Below, piece after piece: positions 26,497 through 34,637 of a stretch of 64,000 nucleotides of DNA. Position 1 is the stretch's first letter, and each line of letters begins with the position of its first letter. The notes beneath the pieces are model-generated. The model ran no database searches, was not told the origin of the DNA, and saw nothing but the letters and a program-made list of their open reading frames with translations. Made by a program: the position numbers and the translations under genes. This stretch comes from JALOLG01 sp963722415 (GTDB taxonomy: Bacteria; Actinomycetota; Acidimicrobiia; Acidimicrobiales; Ilumatobacteraceae), in contig CAVRNI010000061.1 in assembly GCA_963722415.1 (NCBI GenBank), positions 62,001 through 126,000 of the forward strand, in the 5' to 3' direction.

Positions 26497-27702
26497 ATGG
26501 ACACAGGAGATACCGCCTGGGTGCTCGCCGCGGCAGCACTCGTGGCCTTCATGACCCCCGGCCTCGCGTTCTTCTACGGCGGGATGGTGCGCTCGAAGAA
26601 CGTGCTCGGCATGTTGATGCAGAACCTCTTCGCGATGGGTCTGGTCAGCGTGCTCTGGGCGGTGGTCGGGTTCTCGATCGCCTTCGGCGGTACCAACGGC
26701 TGGGTCGGCAACTTCGACTTCGCGTTCCTCAGCGACGTCGACTACGGCGGCTTGACCGTCCCACCGATGGCGTTCGTGGCGTTCCAGATGATGTTCGCCG
26801 TGATCACGCCCGCGCTGATCACGGGAGCCACGGCCGATCGCCTCAAGTTCGGCTCGTACGCCCTGTTCATCGCGATCTGGAGCATCGTCGTCTACGCCCC
26901 GGCGGCGCGCTGGGTCTTCAACCCGGCGGGCTGGCTGTTCAAGCGCGGTGCGCTCGACTTCGCGGGCGGCACGGCGATCCACATCAACGCCGGCATCGCC
27001 GCCCTCGCCGTCGTCGCCGTGATCGGCAACCGGCGTGGTCACGGCGACGAGCCGATGCCCCCGCACAACCTGCCGCTGACGATGATCGGCACCGGGATCC
27101 TGTGGTTCGGCTGGTTCGGGTTCAACGCCGGCTCGGCGCTCGGCGCCAACGGAATCGCCGCCCAAGCCCTCGTCAACACCCACCTCGCGGCCGCCGCGGC
27201 GATGCTCGGCTGGTTGATCGTCGAGAAGCTGACGACGGGCCACGGCACCACGCTCGGCGCCGCCTCCGGTGCGGTGGCGGGCCTCGTCGCCATCACCCCG
27301 TGCGCCGGTTTCGTCGGCGGCGCCAGCCCGCTGATCATCGGTGGCGGGGCGGGCATCGTGTGCTACCTCGCGCTGAAGATCAAGTCCGTGCTCCGGCTCG
27401 ACGACAGCCTCGACGTGATCGCCGTCCACCTCGTCGGCGGCCTGTTCGGCTCGATCGTGCTCGGCCTGTTCGCCGATCTCTCGGCGACGGGCGTCGGTGC
27501 CGACGGGCTGTTCTTCGGCGGTGGGACCGACCTGCTCGTCGACCAGCTCGTGGCCAGCGGCTCGGTCCTCGTCTTCTCCCTCGTCGTCTCGTACATCATC
27601 GCCATGGCCATCGAGAAGACGATCGGGATGCGCGTCGAGCCCGACGACGAATACGTTGGTCTCGACCGCAGCCAGCACGCCGAGTCGGCATACCAGCCCT
27701 GA
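26497..27702 (+). CDS. amtB: Ammonium transporter
   Basis: A 401-residue Amt-family channel with about eleven membrane helices. Helix 1 has AFMTPGLAFFYGGMVRSKNVLG. The twin histidines of the conduction pore appear in GGTAIHINAGIAAL and IAVHLVGGLFGSIVLG. The C-terminal cytosolic tail is short (EKTIGMRVEPDDEYVGLDRS) and matches the PII-binding tail of the family. ATG 26497 was preferred over an earlier in-frame ATG because the membrane domain begins directly there. The PII gene glnB follows 47 bases later, the classic amtB-glnB pairing for nitrogen-regulated ammonium uptake. Confidence 0.95.
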   Translation: MDTGDTAWVLAAAALVAFMTPGLAFFYGGMVRSKNVLGMLMQNLFAMGLVSVLWAVVGFSIAFGGTNGWVGNFDFAFLSDVDYGGLTVPPMAFVAFQMMFAVITPALITGATADRLKFGSYALFIAIWSIVVYAPAARWVFNPAGWLFKRGALDFAGGTAIHINAGIAALAVVAVIGNRRGHGDEPMPPHNLPLTMIGTGILWFGWFGFNAGSALGANGIAAQALVNTHLAAAAAMLGWLIVEKLTTGHGTTLGAASGAVAGLVAITPCAGFVGGASPLIIGGGAGIVCYLALKIKSVLRLDDSLDVIAVHLVGGLFGSIVLGLFADLSATGVGADGLFFGGGTDLLVDQLVASGSVLVFSLVVSYIIAMAIEKTIGMRVEPDDEYVGLDRSQHAESAYQP

Positions 27703-27735
27703 CAGATAGACGTCGGCTGACCAGCCCTGACAGAT
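27693..27735. repeat. 15-bp direct repeat around the amtB stop
   Basis: CCAGCCCTGACAGAT occurs at 27693-27707, spanning the amtB stop, and again at 27721-27735 before glnB. The repeat unit is offset by 28 bases. It could be a small duplication or a regulatory direct repeat. Confidence 0.55.
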
Positions 27736-27749
27736 GATAGGGAACGCAC

Positions 27750-28088
27750 ATGAAACTGATCACCGCCGTCATCAAGCCGTTCAAGCTCGAGGACGTGAAG
27801 GATGCGCTCAAGGCCGCGGGGATCGCCGGCATCACGGTCGCCGAGGTGCGCGGGTTCGGGCGTCAGGGTGGGCACACCGAGACCTACCGCGGCGCCGAGT
27901 ACCAGATCGACTTCGTGCCGAAGGTGTGCCTGCAGATCGTCGCCGACGACGCGCAGGCCGACCTCGTGGTCGACACGATCACCTCGTCGGCGGCGACGGG
28001 GAAGATCGGCGACGGCAAGATCTGGGTCACCGACGTCGAGCGGGTGGTTCGGATCCGCACCGGCGAGGAGGGCACGGACGCCCTCTGA
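27750..28088 (+). CDS. glnB: Nitrogen regulatory protein PII
   Basis: A 112-residue trimeric signal protein that senses 2-oxoglutarate and ATP/ADP and gates AmtB. The T-loop is intact with Tyr51 in HTETYRGAEYQIDFVPK, the residue that is uridylylated (or adenylylated in many actinobacteria). The B-loop region TGKIGDGKIWV and the C-terminal RIRTGEEGTDAL are standard. It lies directly downstream of amtB, so co-transcription is likely. I label it glnB by sequence; in actinobacteria the amtB-linked copy is often called glnK. Confidence 0.95.
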   Translation: MKLITAVIKPFKLEDVKDALKAAGIAGITVAEVRGFGRQGGHTETYRGAEYQIDFVPKVCLQIVADDAQADLVVDTITSSAATGKIGDGKIWVTDVERVVRIRTGEEGTDAL

Positions 28089-28089
28089 G

Positions 28090-28095
28090 TAGGTT
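28090..28095 (+). promoter_or_regulatory. Putative -10 box (TAGGTT) before the FrhB-like gene
   Basis: TAGGTT ends 6 bases before the ATG at 28102, matching the leaderless spacing seen at other starts here. The upstream glnB stop is at 28086-28088, so read-through transcription is also possible. Confidence 0.25.
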
Positions 28096-28101
28096 GGTGC
28101 G

Positions 28102-29292
28102 ATGACCACCACGGAGGCCGCCCCGGCGACGGCGACGCGCTGGACGGCGCAGTGGAAGGAGCTGTACGAGGAGGTCATCACGACCGGCCTCTGTACGGGG
28201 TGTGCCGGATGCGTCGTGACGTGCCCGCACGACGTGATCGGCTACGAGCACGAGGAAGGCAAGTACATCCCGTTCCATCTCGAAGAAGAGCTCGGGCTCG
28301 ACAACTGCATCCACGGCGAGAAGGGCTGCACGACGTGCACCCGTGCGTGCCCCCGGTTCCGGGCGTGGGAGCCGGCCGCCGACATGCACCTGTTCGGGCG
28401 GACTCGTGAGCCCGATGAGATGGCCGGGATCTGGCGCCAGCTGCTGCTGACGCGGGCCAGCGACGACATGGTCCACCGGATGGGGCAGGACGGTGGGCTG
28501 GTGTCGGCGATGCTGATCTGGCTGCGCGAGCACGACTACATCGACGCCGCCCTCGTATCGGGCGTCGAGGACGACGACGCGTGGAAGGCCAAGCCGGTCG
28601 TCGTGTCGACCACGGACGAGATCCTCGCCACCGCGGGGAGCCGCTACACGTACTGCGCGAACCCGCTCGCCATTCGCGACGCCAAGGAACAGGGACATGA
28701 CCGGTTGGCACTGGTCGGGATGGGGTGCCAGACGTCGTCACCGCCGGTGATGTGGGACCGCAAGGCCGGCAAGGTGTCGCGGCCGTTCCTGTTCAACATC
28801 GGCCTGCTGTGCTCCAAGACGTTCGACGACGCGATCTTCACCGAGCTGTTCGAGGCCAAGTACGGCCTCAAGAAGTCCGAGATGTTGAAGATGAACATCA
28901 AGGGCGTGTTCCAGATCTGGATGCACGACGGCTCGTACCACGAGATCGACCTCAAGGAGTGCCACGGCTGGACCCGCACCGGGTGCCTGCACTGCCCCGA
29001 CTTCGCGGCGGAGCACTCCGACGTCGCCACCGGTGGCATCGGCGAGGACAACGACTGGACGCTCACGATCGTGCGCACCGAGCTCGGCGAGGAGGTCATC
29101 AACCGCATGATCGCCGACGGCTCGATCGTCTCCCGGCCGGCCCAGACCGACGAGAAGGCGATGAAGCTCCTGCGCCTGCTGTCGATCGTCAGCCGCCGCC
29201 GGTGGCCCGAGTTCGCCGACCCCGCCCCGGCGATCGGCGTCCCCCCGCCGAAGAAGAAAATCCCCGTACCGTCTGCTTCAGATGGCCCGTAG
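28102..29292 (+). CDS. Coenzyme F420 hydrogenase/dehydrogenase beta subunit family protein
   Basis: A 396-residue iron-sulfur flavoprotein of the FrhB/FdhB/FpoF-like family. The N-terminus has a ferredoxin-like double cluster: Cys31, 34, 37 and 41 (CTGCAGCVVTCP), then Cys69, 76, 79 and 83 (CTTCTRACP). The middle has the family's DGGLVSAMLIWLREHDYIDA and ATAGSRYTYCANPLAIRDA. Further cysteines occur in GMGCQTSS, NIGLLCSKTF and GCLHCPDF. FrhB homologues reduce F420 or transfer electrons between ferredoxin and a second partner. The partner is not encoded next to it. Its place 13 bases after glnB suggests a link to nitrogen status. Confidence 0.82.
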   Translation: MTTTEAAPATATRWTAQWKELYEEVITTGLCTGCAGCVVTCPHDVIGYEHEEGKYIPFHLEEELGLDNCIHGEKGCTTCTRACPRFRAWEPAADMHLFGRTREPDEMAGIWRQLLLTRASDDMVHRMGQDGGLVSAMLIWLREHDYIDAALVSGVEDDDAWKAKPVVVSTTDEILATAGSRYTYCANPLAIRDAKEQGHDRLALVGMGCQTSSPPVMWDRKAGKVSRPFLFNIGLLCSKTFDDAIFTELFEAKYGLKKSEMLKMNIKGVFQIWMHDGSYHEIDLKECHGWTRTGCLHCPDFAAEHSDVATGGIGEDNDWTLTIVRTELGEEVINRMIADGSIVSRPAQTDEKAMKLLRLLSIVSRRRWPEFADPAPAIGVPPPKKKIPVPSASDGP

Positions 29293-29309
29293 CGCGTTTT
29301 GAAGCAGAC
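29271..29309. terminator. Bidirectional hairpin terminator
   Basis: GTCTGCTTCA (29271-29280) pairs with TGAAGCAGAC (29300-29309). An outer CCCCGT/ACGGGG pair (29262-29267 and 29313-29318) extends the stem. It overlaps the last codons of the FrhB-like gene and faces the end of the convergent lipoprotein gene. Confidence 0.65.
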
Positions 29310-29321
29310 AGAACGGGGGGT

Positions 29322-29609
29322 TCAGCCGGCTGTGTTGCAGGATGCGAGGTCGGCCTCGAACTGGTCGAGGGCCTCTTGTGACTCGGGATCCGGAGGGTCC
29401 TTGTCGGCGCCTTCGGCGAAGGAGTTGATCTCGTCCTCGGAATAGCTCTCGACCTTGTCGCGCATGCACTGCTTGACGGTCTCGCTGACGGGCAGCGTCT
29501 CGATCACGTCGAGGGCGACGCGGCGGGCGCTCGGCGTCGAGTTGCACGCGGTCAGACCACCGACGGCGACGAGCACGACCAGCAGCGAACGGAAGGGACG
29601 AGAACTCAC
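29322..29609 (-). CDS. Small putative lipoprotein
   Basis: A 95-residue exported protein. The signal is MSSRPFRSLLVVLVAVGGLTAC, with lipobox LTAC at residues 19-22. The mature part is acidic, with one more cysteine pair candidate (VKQCMRDKV and ADLASCNTAG). No known domain is recognised. It ends against the hairpin shared with the FrhB-like gene. Confidence 0.65.
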   Translation of the reverse strand: MSSRPFRSLLVVLVAVGGLTACNSTPSARRVALDVIETLPVSETVKQCMRDKVESYSEDEINSFAEGADKDPPDPESQEALDQFEADLASCNTAG

Positions 29610-29659
29610 AGCCTCGTGAGGCTAACGCCGCAGTTGCCGATCCTCTACCGTCAGCGGCC

Positions 29660-30216
29660 GTGACGTCCTCGATGCTCGCCGTGTCCGGGAGCCTGCGCGC
29701 CGGCCTCCTCCAACACCGGCCTGGTCCGGATGGCGGCGCGGCTGGCGCCCGATGGCCTGGCGGTCACGGTCCGCGACGGGATCGACCGGTTGCCGTACTA
29801 CAACGCCGACCTCGACACGCCCGCAGACGCTCCCCGACGTGTGCACCGCCTGGCGCGACGACGTCAAGGCCGCGGACGCGCTGTTCCTCGCCGTCCCCGA
29901 GTACAACTGGGGCCCGAGCGGGGTGATCAAGAACGCCATCGACTGGCTCACACGGCCGAGCGGCGAGTTCGCGATCCGCGGCAAGGTGATCGCGATCGTC
30001 ACGTCAGCCGGTCGCAGCGGCGGGAGTCATGTGCAGCCGCCGCTCGTCGAGATCCTCGGCCTGCTCGGCAACACGATGGTGACGGAGCCGGCGATCATGG
30101 TCGCGACCGGGACCGAACGCATCGCGTCCGACGGCACGACGACCGATCCCGAGATCGAGTCACTGGTTCGGGCCCGCCTCGAGGCGATCGTCGCCGCCCT
30201 CAATCAACGGAGCTGA
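29660..30216 (+). CDS. NAD(P)H-dependent FMN reductase family protein (frameshifted twice in this sequence)
   Basis: A flavodoxin-fold reductase of about 185 residues. The GTG start at 29660 gives TSSMLAVSGSLRA. Near 29702 one extra base must be removed to reach the FMN-binding loop SSNTGLVRMAARLAPDGL. Near 29821 a second must be removed to join YYNADLDTP to QTLPDVCTAWRDDVKAADAL. The conserved VPEYNWGPSGVIKNAIDWLT and TSAGRSGGSHVQPPL then follow in frame to the stop at 30216. The members reduce quinones, azo dyes or chromate with NAD(P)H; the substrate is not predictable. It is convergent with the uracil-DNA glycosylase gene, overlapping its end by 17 bases. Confidence 0.8.
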
Positions 30217-30880
30217 GCTCGACGGCGCGGGCGAACACGGCGTCGAGCATCGCCTCGGTCAGTCGTCCCGTGAACGTGTTCTGCTGACTCGGGTGGAACG
30301 AGCACAGCAGCGTCGGCCCGGCGGCCAGCGTGACTTCGACGCCGTGACCGAACCGCGGCCGGGGCCGCACGCCGAAGTGACGGCACGCCGCTTCGTACCC
30401 GAACGAGCCGAGGCACACGATCACGGCGACGTCACCGAGCGCCTCCATCTCGCGGCGGAGGTATGGCGCACAGTTGTCGCGCTCGTCGGGCGTCGGAGCG
30501 TTCCCGGGCGGCGCGCACTTCACCGCCGCGGTCACCCACGTTCCGACGAGTCGCAGTCCGTCGTCGATCGACACCGACGTCGGTTGGTTGGCGAGCCCCG
30601 CCCGGTGCATCGCGCGGAACAGGAACTCACCGCTGCGGTCGCCGGTGAACACCCGGCCAGTGCGGTTCGCGCCGTGGGCGGCCGGCGCCAGGCCGAGGAC
30701 GACGATGCGGGCCGCCGGGTCGCCGAACCCCGGCACCGGGCGGCCCCAGTAGACGTCGTCGCGGAACGCGGCACGCTTGGTCCGAGCGACCTCCTCGCGC
30801 CATTCGACGAGCCGCGGGCAAGCCCGGCAGCCGACGACCTCATCGGCGACCGCAGTGAGCCGCGCGGCGTGATGATCCAC
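30200..30880 (-). CDS. Uracil-DNA glycosylase, family 5 (UdgB-like)
   Basis: A 226-residue base-excision enzyme removing uracil (and often hypoxanthine) from DNA. The N-terminal iron-sulfur-type cysteines appear in VVGCRACPRLVEWREEVA. The active-site block GLAPAAHGANRTGRVFTGD is that of family 5, which lacks the polar residue of family 4 (GEAPG). The second conserved block is CSFHPSQQNTFTGRLT. The GTG at 30880 was chosen as the first start in front of the conserved DHHAARLTAVADEV. It is divergent from the phosphatase gene with only 30 bases between. Confidence 0.88.
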   Translation of the reverse strand: MDHHAARLTAVADEVVGCRACPRLVEWREEVARTKRAAFRDDVYWGRPVPGFGDPAARIVVLGLAPAAHGANRTGRVFTGDRSGEFLFRAMHRAGLANQPTSVSIDDGLRLVGTWVTAAVKCAPPGNAPTPDERDNCAPYLRREMEALGDVAVIVCLGSFGYEAACRHFGVRPRPRFGHGVEVTLAAGPTLLCSFHPSQQNTFTGRLTEAMLDAVFARAVELSSVD

Positions 30881-30910
30881 GAGGATCGACAGTAGGTTGG
30901 CGGGCGAATC

Positions 30911-31564
30911 ATGACGAAGAAGACCACGAAAGAACACGATCACGGCACCACGATCCTCCTCGTACGGCACGGCCAGACGGCGACGACCGGCACCCTGCTG
31001 CCCGGCCGGGCGCCTGGTCTCCACCTCGCCGACGAGGGTGTCAAGCAGGCCGCGCGTGCCGCCGAGCGGATCGCCGAGCTGAAGCGCGTCGACGCCGTCT
31101 ACTGCTCGCCGCTCGAGCGGACACGCGAGACGGCGGCGCCGATCGCCGCCGCCCGCGGCCTGCGTCCACGGGCGCACAAGGGCCTCCTCGAATGCGACTT
31201 CGGCGAGTGGACCGGCGCCGAGCTGAAGCAGCTGATGAAGCTCCCCGAGTGGGGCACCGTGCAGCGCTCGCCCTCCACGTTCCGGTTCCCGGCCGGCGAG
31301 AGCTTCGCCGAGATGCAGCACCGCATGGTCACGACGCTCGACACACTGCGCGCCGAGCACAAGGGCGGCACGATCGTGTGCGTGTCGCACGCCGACCCGA
31401 TCAAGGCCGCCATCGCCCACGCGATCGGCACCCACCTCGACCTGTTCCAACGCATCGTCGTGTCGCCGTGCTCGGTGAGCGTGATCTCGATCGGCAACGG
31501 TGGGCCGGTCACGCTCACGGTCAACTCCACCGGCGGTTCGCTCGCGGAGTTGCAACCGTCATGA
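30911..31564 (+). CDS. Histidine phosphatase family protein (MSMEG_4193 type)
   Basis: A 217-residue phosphatase of the phosphoglycerate-mutase superfamily. The phospho-accepting His20 lies in LLVRHGQT. The second catalytic His is in VSHADPIKAAIAHAIG, and the conserved Arg and Glu are in SPLERTRETA and LLECDFGEWTG. It begins a three-gene plus-strand operon with a DUF3090 and an SCO1664-type gene. That trio is conserved in many actinobacteria, where the phosphatase is known as the MSMEG_4193 family. The substrate of the trio is unknown. Confidence 0.9.
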   Translation: MTKKTTKEHDHGTTILLVRHGQTATTGTLLPGRAPGLHLADEGVKQAARAAERIAELKRVDAVYCSPLERTRETAAPIAAARGLRPRAHKGLLECDFGEWTGAELKQLMKLPEWGTVQRSPSTFRFPAGESFAEMQHRMVTTLDTLRAEHKGGTIVCVSHADPIKAAIAHAIGTHLDLFQRIVVSPCSVSVISIGNGGPVTLTVNSTGGSLAELQPS

Positions 31565-32067
31565 GCGCTCCCTTCTACGAGTTCGACGAGGTCGATGCGT
31601 TCACCACGGGTGCGGTCGGCAGACCCGGTGAGCGGGTGTTCTTCCTCCAGGCGCGCGTCGGACGTCAACGCGTCGCCGTCAAGTGCGAGAAGCAGCAGGT
31701 CGCGGCGATCGTCGAGTACCTGCGGCGGGTGTTGAAGGACCTCCCGCCGCCGGAGGACCGGCCCGTCGAAGGCGCCCTCGAGCTGGCGACGCCGGTCGAC
31801 CAGGTCTTCGTGCTCGGCCCGATCGGACTCGGCTACGACCGCACGAGCGACAAGCTCGTCGTGCAGCTCGAGGAGCTCGTTCCGGTCGACGACGACGGTG
31901 AACCGGTCACGACCGAACAGGGCCACGTGCGCCTCTACGTGACCAGGAGCCAGGCGAACGCGTTCTGCGACCACGCCGAGCAAGTGGTCGCGGCCGGCCG
32001 GCCGAGCTGCCAGTGGTGCGCCTTTCCGATCGATCCCGACGGGCATCCGTGTCCACGCATGAACTGA
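31561..32067 (+). CDS. DUF3090 family protein
   Basis: A 168-residue protein of the actinobacterial DUF3090 family. The start reads SAPFYEFDEVDAFTTGAVG and the middle RVAVKCEKQQVAAIVEYLRR. The C-terminal zinc-binding-like block is CQWCAFPIDPDGHPCPR, with three close cysteines. The ATG overlaps the upstream stop by 4 bases and the downstream gene starts inside its 3' end, so all three proteins are probably made together. The function is unknown. Confidence 0.88.
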   Translation: MSAPFYEFDEVDAFTTGAVGRPGERVFFLQARVGRQRVAVKCEKQQVAAIVEYLRRVLKDLPPPEDRPVEGALELATPVDQVFVLGPIGLGYDRTSDKLVVQLEELVPVDDDGEPVTTEQGHVRLYVTRSQANAFCDHAEQVVAAGRPSCQWCAFPIDPDGHPCPRMN

Positions 32068-32771
32068 GCCGGCCCGGCATCCCCGATCCGCTCGCGTTCC
32101 TGCACGACGGTGAGATCGAGGTCGAGGGCCGGATGCCGTGGGCCTCGAACGCCACGTTCCTCGTGACGGTGCGCTGCGGCGAGGCCGAGCAGCGTGCGAT
32201 CTACAAGCCGGTGCGCGGTGAACGTCCGCTGTGGGACTTCGAGCCCGGGTTGCACCGCCGCGAGCTCGCCGCGTTCGTGCTCAGCGACAAGCTCGGGCTC
32301 GGCGTGGTGCCGCCGACGGTCGTGCGCGGCGGCCCGTACGGCGAGGGGTCGCTGCAGTGGTTCGTCGACGCCGACCACTCCGAGCACTACTTCACGATCT
32401 TCGAGCACCGACCCGACGTCCGCGACCAGCTGCGATCGATCGCCGTGCTCGATCTCATCGCCAACAACACCGACCGCAAGAGCGGCCACTGCCTGCTCGC
32501 CGGGGATCGCGTGTGGGCGATCGACAACGGGCTGTGCTTCGCGGCGCCGTTCAAGCTGCGCACCGTGATCTGGGAGTTCGCCGACGAACCGATCGACGCG
32601 TCAGTGCTGTCGCGCGTCGAAGCGCTCGCCGCGTCGGTGCCGCTGGAGTTGGCGACGTTGCTCGACGACGACGAGGTGACGGCGCTGCAGTTCCGGGCGA
32701 CCAAGCTCGTGACGGAGGGCCGGTTCCCCGCCGACTCGAGTGGCCATCGCTACCCCTGGCCCCTTGTCTGA
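32049..32771 (+). CDS. SCO1664 family protein (PI3/4-kinase-like fold)
   Basis: A 240-residue protein with distant kinase features. ATFLVTVRCGEAEQRAIYKP contains a probable nucleotide-binding Lys, ERPLWDFEPGLHRRELAAF follows, and the catalytic-like segments are LDLIANNTDRKSGHCLL and WAIDNGLCF (D-x(n)-DNG). In other actinobacteria it is found with a DUF3090 protein and a histidine phosphatase, as here. The combination suggests a phosphorylation/dephosphorylation pair acting on the same small molecule or protein, but this is inference. The GTG at 32049 lies within the DUF3090 gene. Confidence 0.85.
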   Translation: MSTHELSRPGIPDPLAFLHDGEIEVEGRMPWASNATFLVTVRCGEAEQRAIYKPVRGERPLWDFEPGLHRRELAAFVLSDKLGLGVVPPTVVRGGPYGEGSLQWFVDADHSEHYFTIFEHRPDVRDQLRSIAVLDLIANNTDRKSGHCLLAGDRVWAIDNGLCFAAPFKLRTVIWEFADEPIDASVLSRVEALAASVPLELATLLDDDEVTALQFRATKLVTEGRFPADSSGHRYPWPLV

Positions 32772-32798
32772 TCTCGCTCGTCTGATCTGAGCTCGCGT

Positions 32799-33768
32799 TC
32801 AGGAGCGGGACTGGAGCGCTTCGATCAGCTTCGGCAACACCTTGTGGACGTCGCCCACGATGCCGAGGTCGGCGACGCCGAAGATCGGCGCCTCCTTGTC
32901 CTTGTTGATGGCGATGATGTTCTTCGACCCCTTCATCCCGACCATGTGCTGGGTCGCCCCCGAGATGCCGGCCGCGATGTAGACCTTCGGCTTGACGACC
33001 TTGCCGGTCTGGCCGACCTGCGAGCTGTACGGCACCCATCCGGCGTCGACGATCGCCCGCGACGCGCCCGCCGCCCCCTTGAGGAGCTTGGCGAGCTGCT
33101 CGATCATCTCGTACTTGCTGGCTTCGCCGAGGCCACGACCACCCGACACGACGATGTCGGCCTCGTCGAGCTTCGGACCCGACGACTCCTCGACGTGCAC
33201 CGCGGTGACGGTCGCACCGCCGGTCGCGCCCAGGTCGGGCACCGGCGCATCGACGACCTCGGCGGCCGGCCCGCCGGCACCCTCGGCCGGGAAGCTCTTG
33301 GGCCGGAACACCGCGAGGTACGGCGCACCCCCGGTGAACGACGTCGTGACGAGCGTGTTACCGCCGAACACGGGCGTGGTGACCTTCACGGTGTCACCGT
33401 CGACCGCGAGGTCGACGTTGTTGGTGAGCACCGTGCGATCGACCTTGACCGACAGACGGGAGACGACGTCGCGCCCTTCGTAGTTCTGCGGGAACAGCAC
33501 GAGGTCGGGTGCGTCACCACCGTCGATCACGGCCTTCATCGCCGACGCGACGGAGGCACCTGGCAGGTTGCCGCCCAGGTCACCGGTCGAGTATGCGGTG
33601 GTGGCGCCGTACTCGCCGAGCGTGCCGGCGATGGTCGGAGGCGTCGCCGGCGACGAACGCGGCGACCGTGCCACCGAGCGAGCGGGCCTTGGTCAGCAGC
33701 TCGAGCGTCGCCGACGTCGGCGCGCCGTTCACCTCTTGGGCGAACACCCAGATCTTGTCGATCGCCAT
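32799..33768 (-). CDS. etfA: Electron transfer flavoprotein alpha subunit (frameshifted in this sequence)
   Basis: The FAD-carrying subunit that accepts electrons from acyl-CoA dehydrogenases and passes them to ETF:quinone oxidoreductase; about 320 residues. The ATG at 33768 begins MAIDKIWVFAQEVNGAPTSA. Near 33640 one base must be removed to go from VAAFVAGD to APTIAGTLGEYGATTAYS. The FAD domain is intact: VVSGGRGLGEASKYEMIEQL, VGQTGKVVKPKVYIAAGISG and FGVADLGIVGDVHKVLPKLI. It is 32 bases downstream of etfB on the same strand. Confidence 0.92.
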
Positions 33769-33800
33769 GAAGTCGCTCTCCGTTCGGATTCTTTCGGCTC

Positions 33801-34577
33801 TCAGATGACCTTGAGGTCCTCGAGGAAGCTGACGATGCGCTGGAACGCCTCGCCGTCGTCCTCGATGATCTCGCCGGCTTGGCGGGCCGCGGCCTGGCTG
33901 ACGTCGACGATCTGCTGCCCGGCGCCTGCCCAGCCGACCGGCGTGACGCCGAGGTCGCCGGCCGTGACGGCATCGACCGGCTTCGATTTGGCGGCCATGA
34001 TGCCCTTGAAGCTCGGATAGCGGGGCTCGACGACGCCGGCGGTCACGCTGACGACGGCGGGGAGCGGGCAGGTGACCTCGTCGTAGCCGGCCTCGGTCTG
34101 ACGGCTCACCTTGAGCGTGCCGCCATCGACCTCGATGTGCTTGGCGAACGTCACCGACGGCAGACCGAGCACCTCGGCGATCTGCTCGGGCACGGTGCCG
34201 GTGTAGCCGTCGCTCGATTCGGTGCCGGCGATCACGAGATCGGCGCCGCCGAGGCGTTGCACGGCCGCGGCGAGCACCTTGGCGGTGGTCAGCGCGTCGG
34301 ACCCGGCCAACTCGGGATCGGACACGAGAACACCCTTGGCGGCGCCCATCGCGAGCGCCGTGCGCATGCCCGACACCTCGCCGTTCGGCGCCATCGAGAT
34401 GATGCTCACCTCGCCATCGCCGGCGGCGGATACGAGCTGCAGCGCCATCTCGACGCCATAGCTGTCGGATTCGTCGAGGATCAACTTGCCGTCGCGCTTC
34501 AACGTGTTGGTCGACGGATCGAGCTCACCCGGTGAGGCAGGGTCGGGGATCTGCTTGACGCACACGATCACGTTCAT
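33801..34577 (-). CDS. etfB: Electron transfer flavoprotein beta subunit
   Basis: A 258-residue AMP-binding partner of EtfA. The N-terminus MNVIVCVKQIPDPASPGELD and the central VIAGTESSDGYTGTVPEQIA are standard. The recognition-loop region AVVSVTAGVVEPRYPSFKGI docks on dehydrogenases. The etfB-etfA order and the acyl-CoA dehydrogenase at 23-24 kb fit fatty-acid or branched-chain oxidation. An ACCGGTCGGT element lies 14 bases upstream of the start in the divergent promoter region. Confidence 0.94.
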   Translation of the reverse strand: MNVIVCVKQIPDPASPGELDPSTNTLKRDGKLILDESDSYGVEMALQLVSAAGDGEVSIISMAPNGEVSGMRTALAMGAAKGVLVSDPELAGSDALTTAKVLAAAVQRLGGADLVIAGTESSDGYTGTVPEQIAEVLGLPSVTFAKHIEVDGGTLKVSRQTEAGYDEVTCPLPAVVSVTAGVVEPRYPSFKGIMAAKSKPVDAVTAGDLGVTPVGWAGAGQQIVDVSQAAARQAGEIIEDDGEAFQRIVSFLEDLKVI

Positions 34578-34624
34578 CGGCAGCCATTGTTACCGGTCGG
34601 TCAACTTCCCTCCCAACCGGCCCT

Positions 34625-34630
34625 TATCTT
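34625..34630 (+). promoter_or_regulatory. Putative -10 box of a leaderless promoter (TATCTT)
   Basis: TATCTT ends 7 bases before the GTG at 34638. The region upstream also contains ACCGGTCGGT (34592-34601), a possible regulator site shared with divergent etfB. Confidence 0.35.
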
Positions 34631-34637
34631 TCACGGC

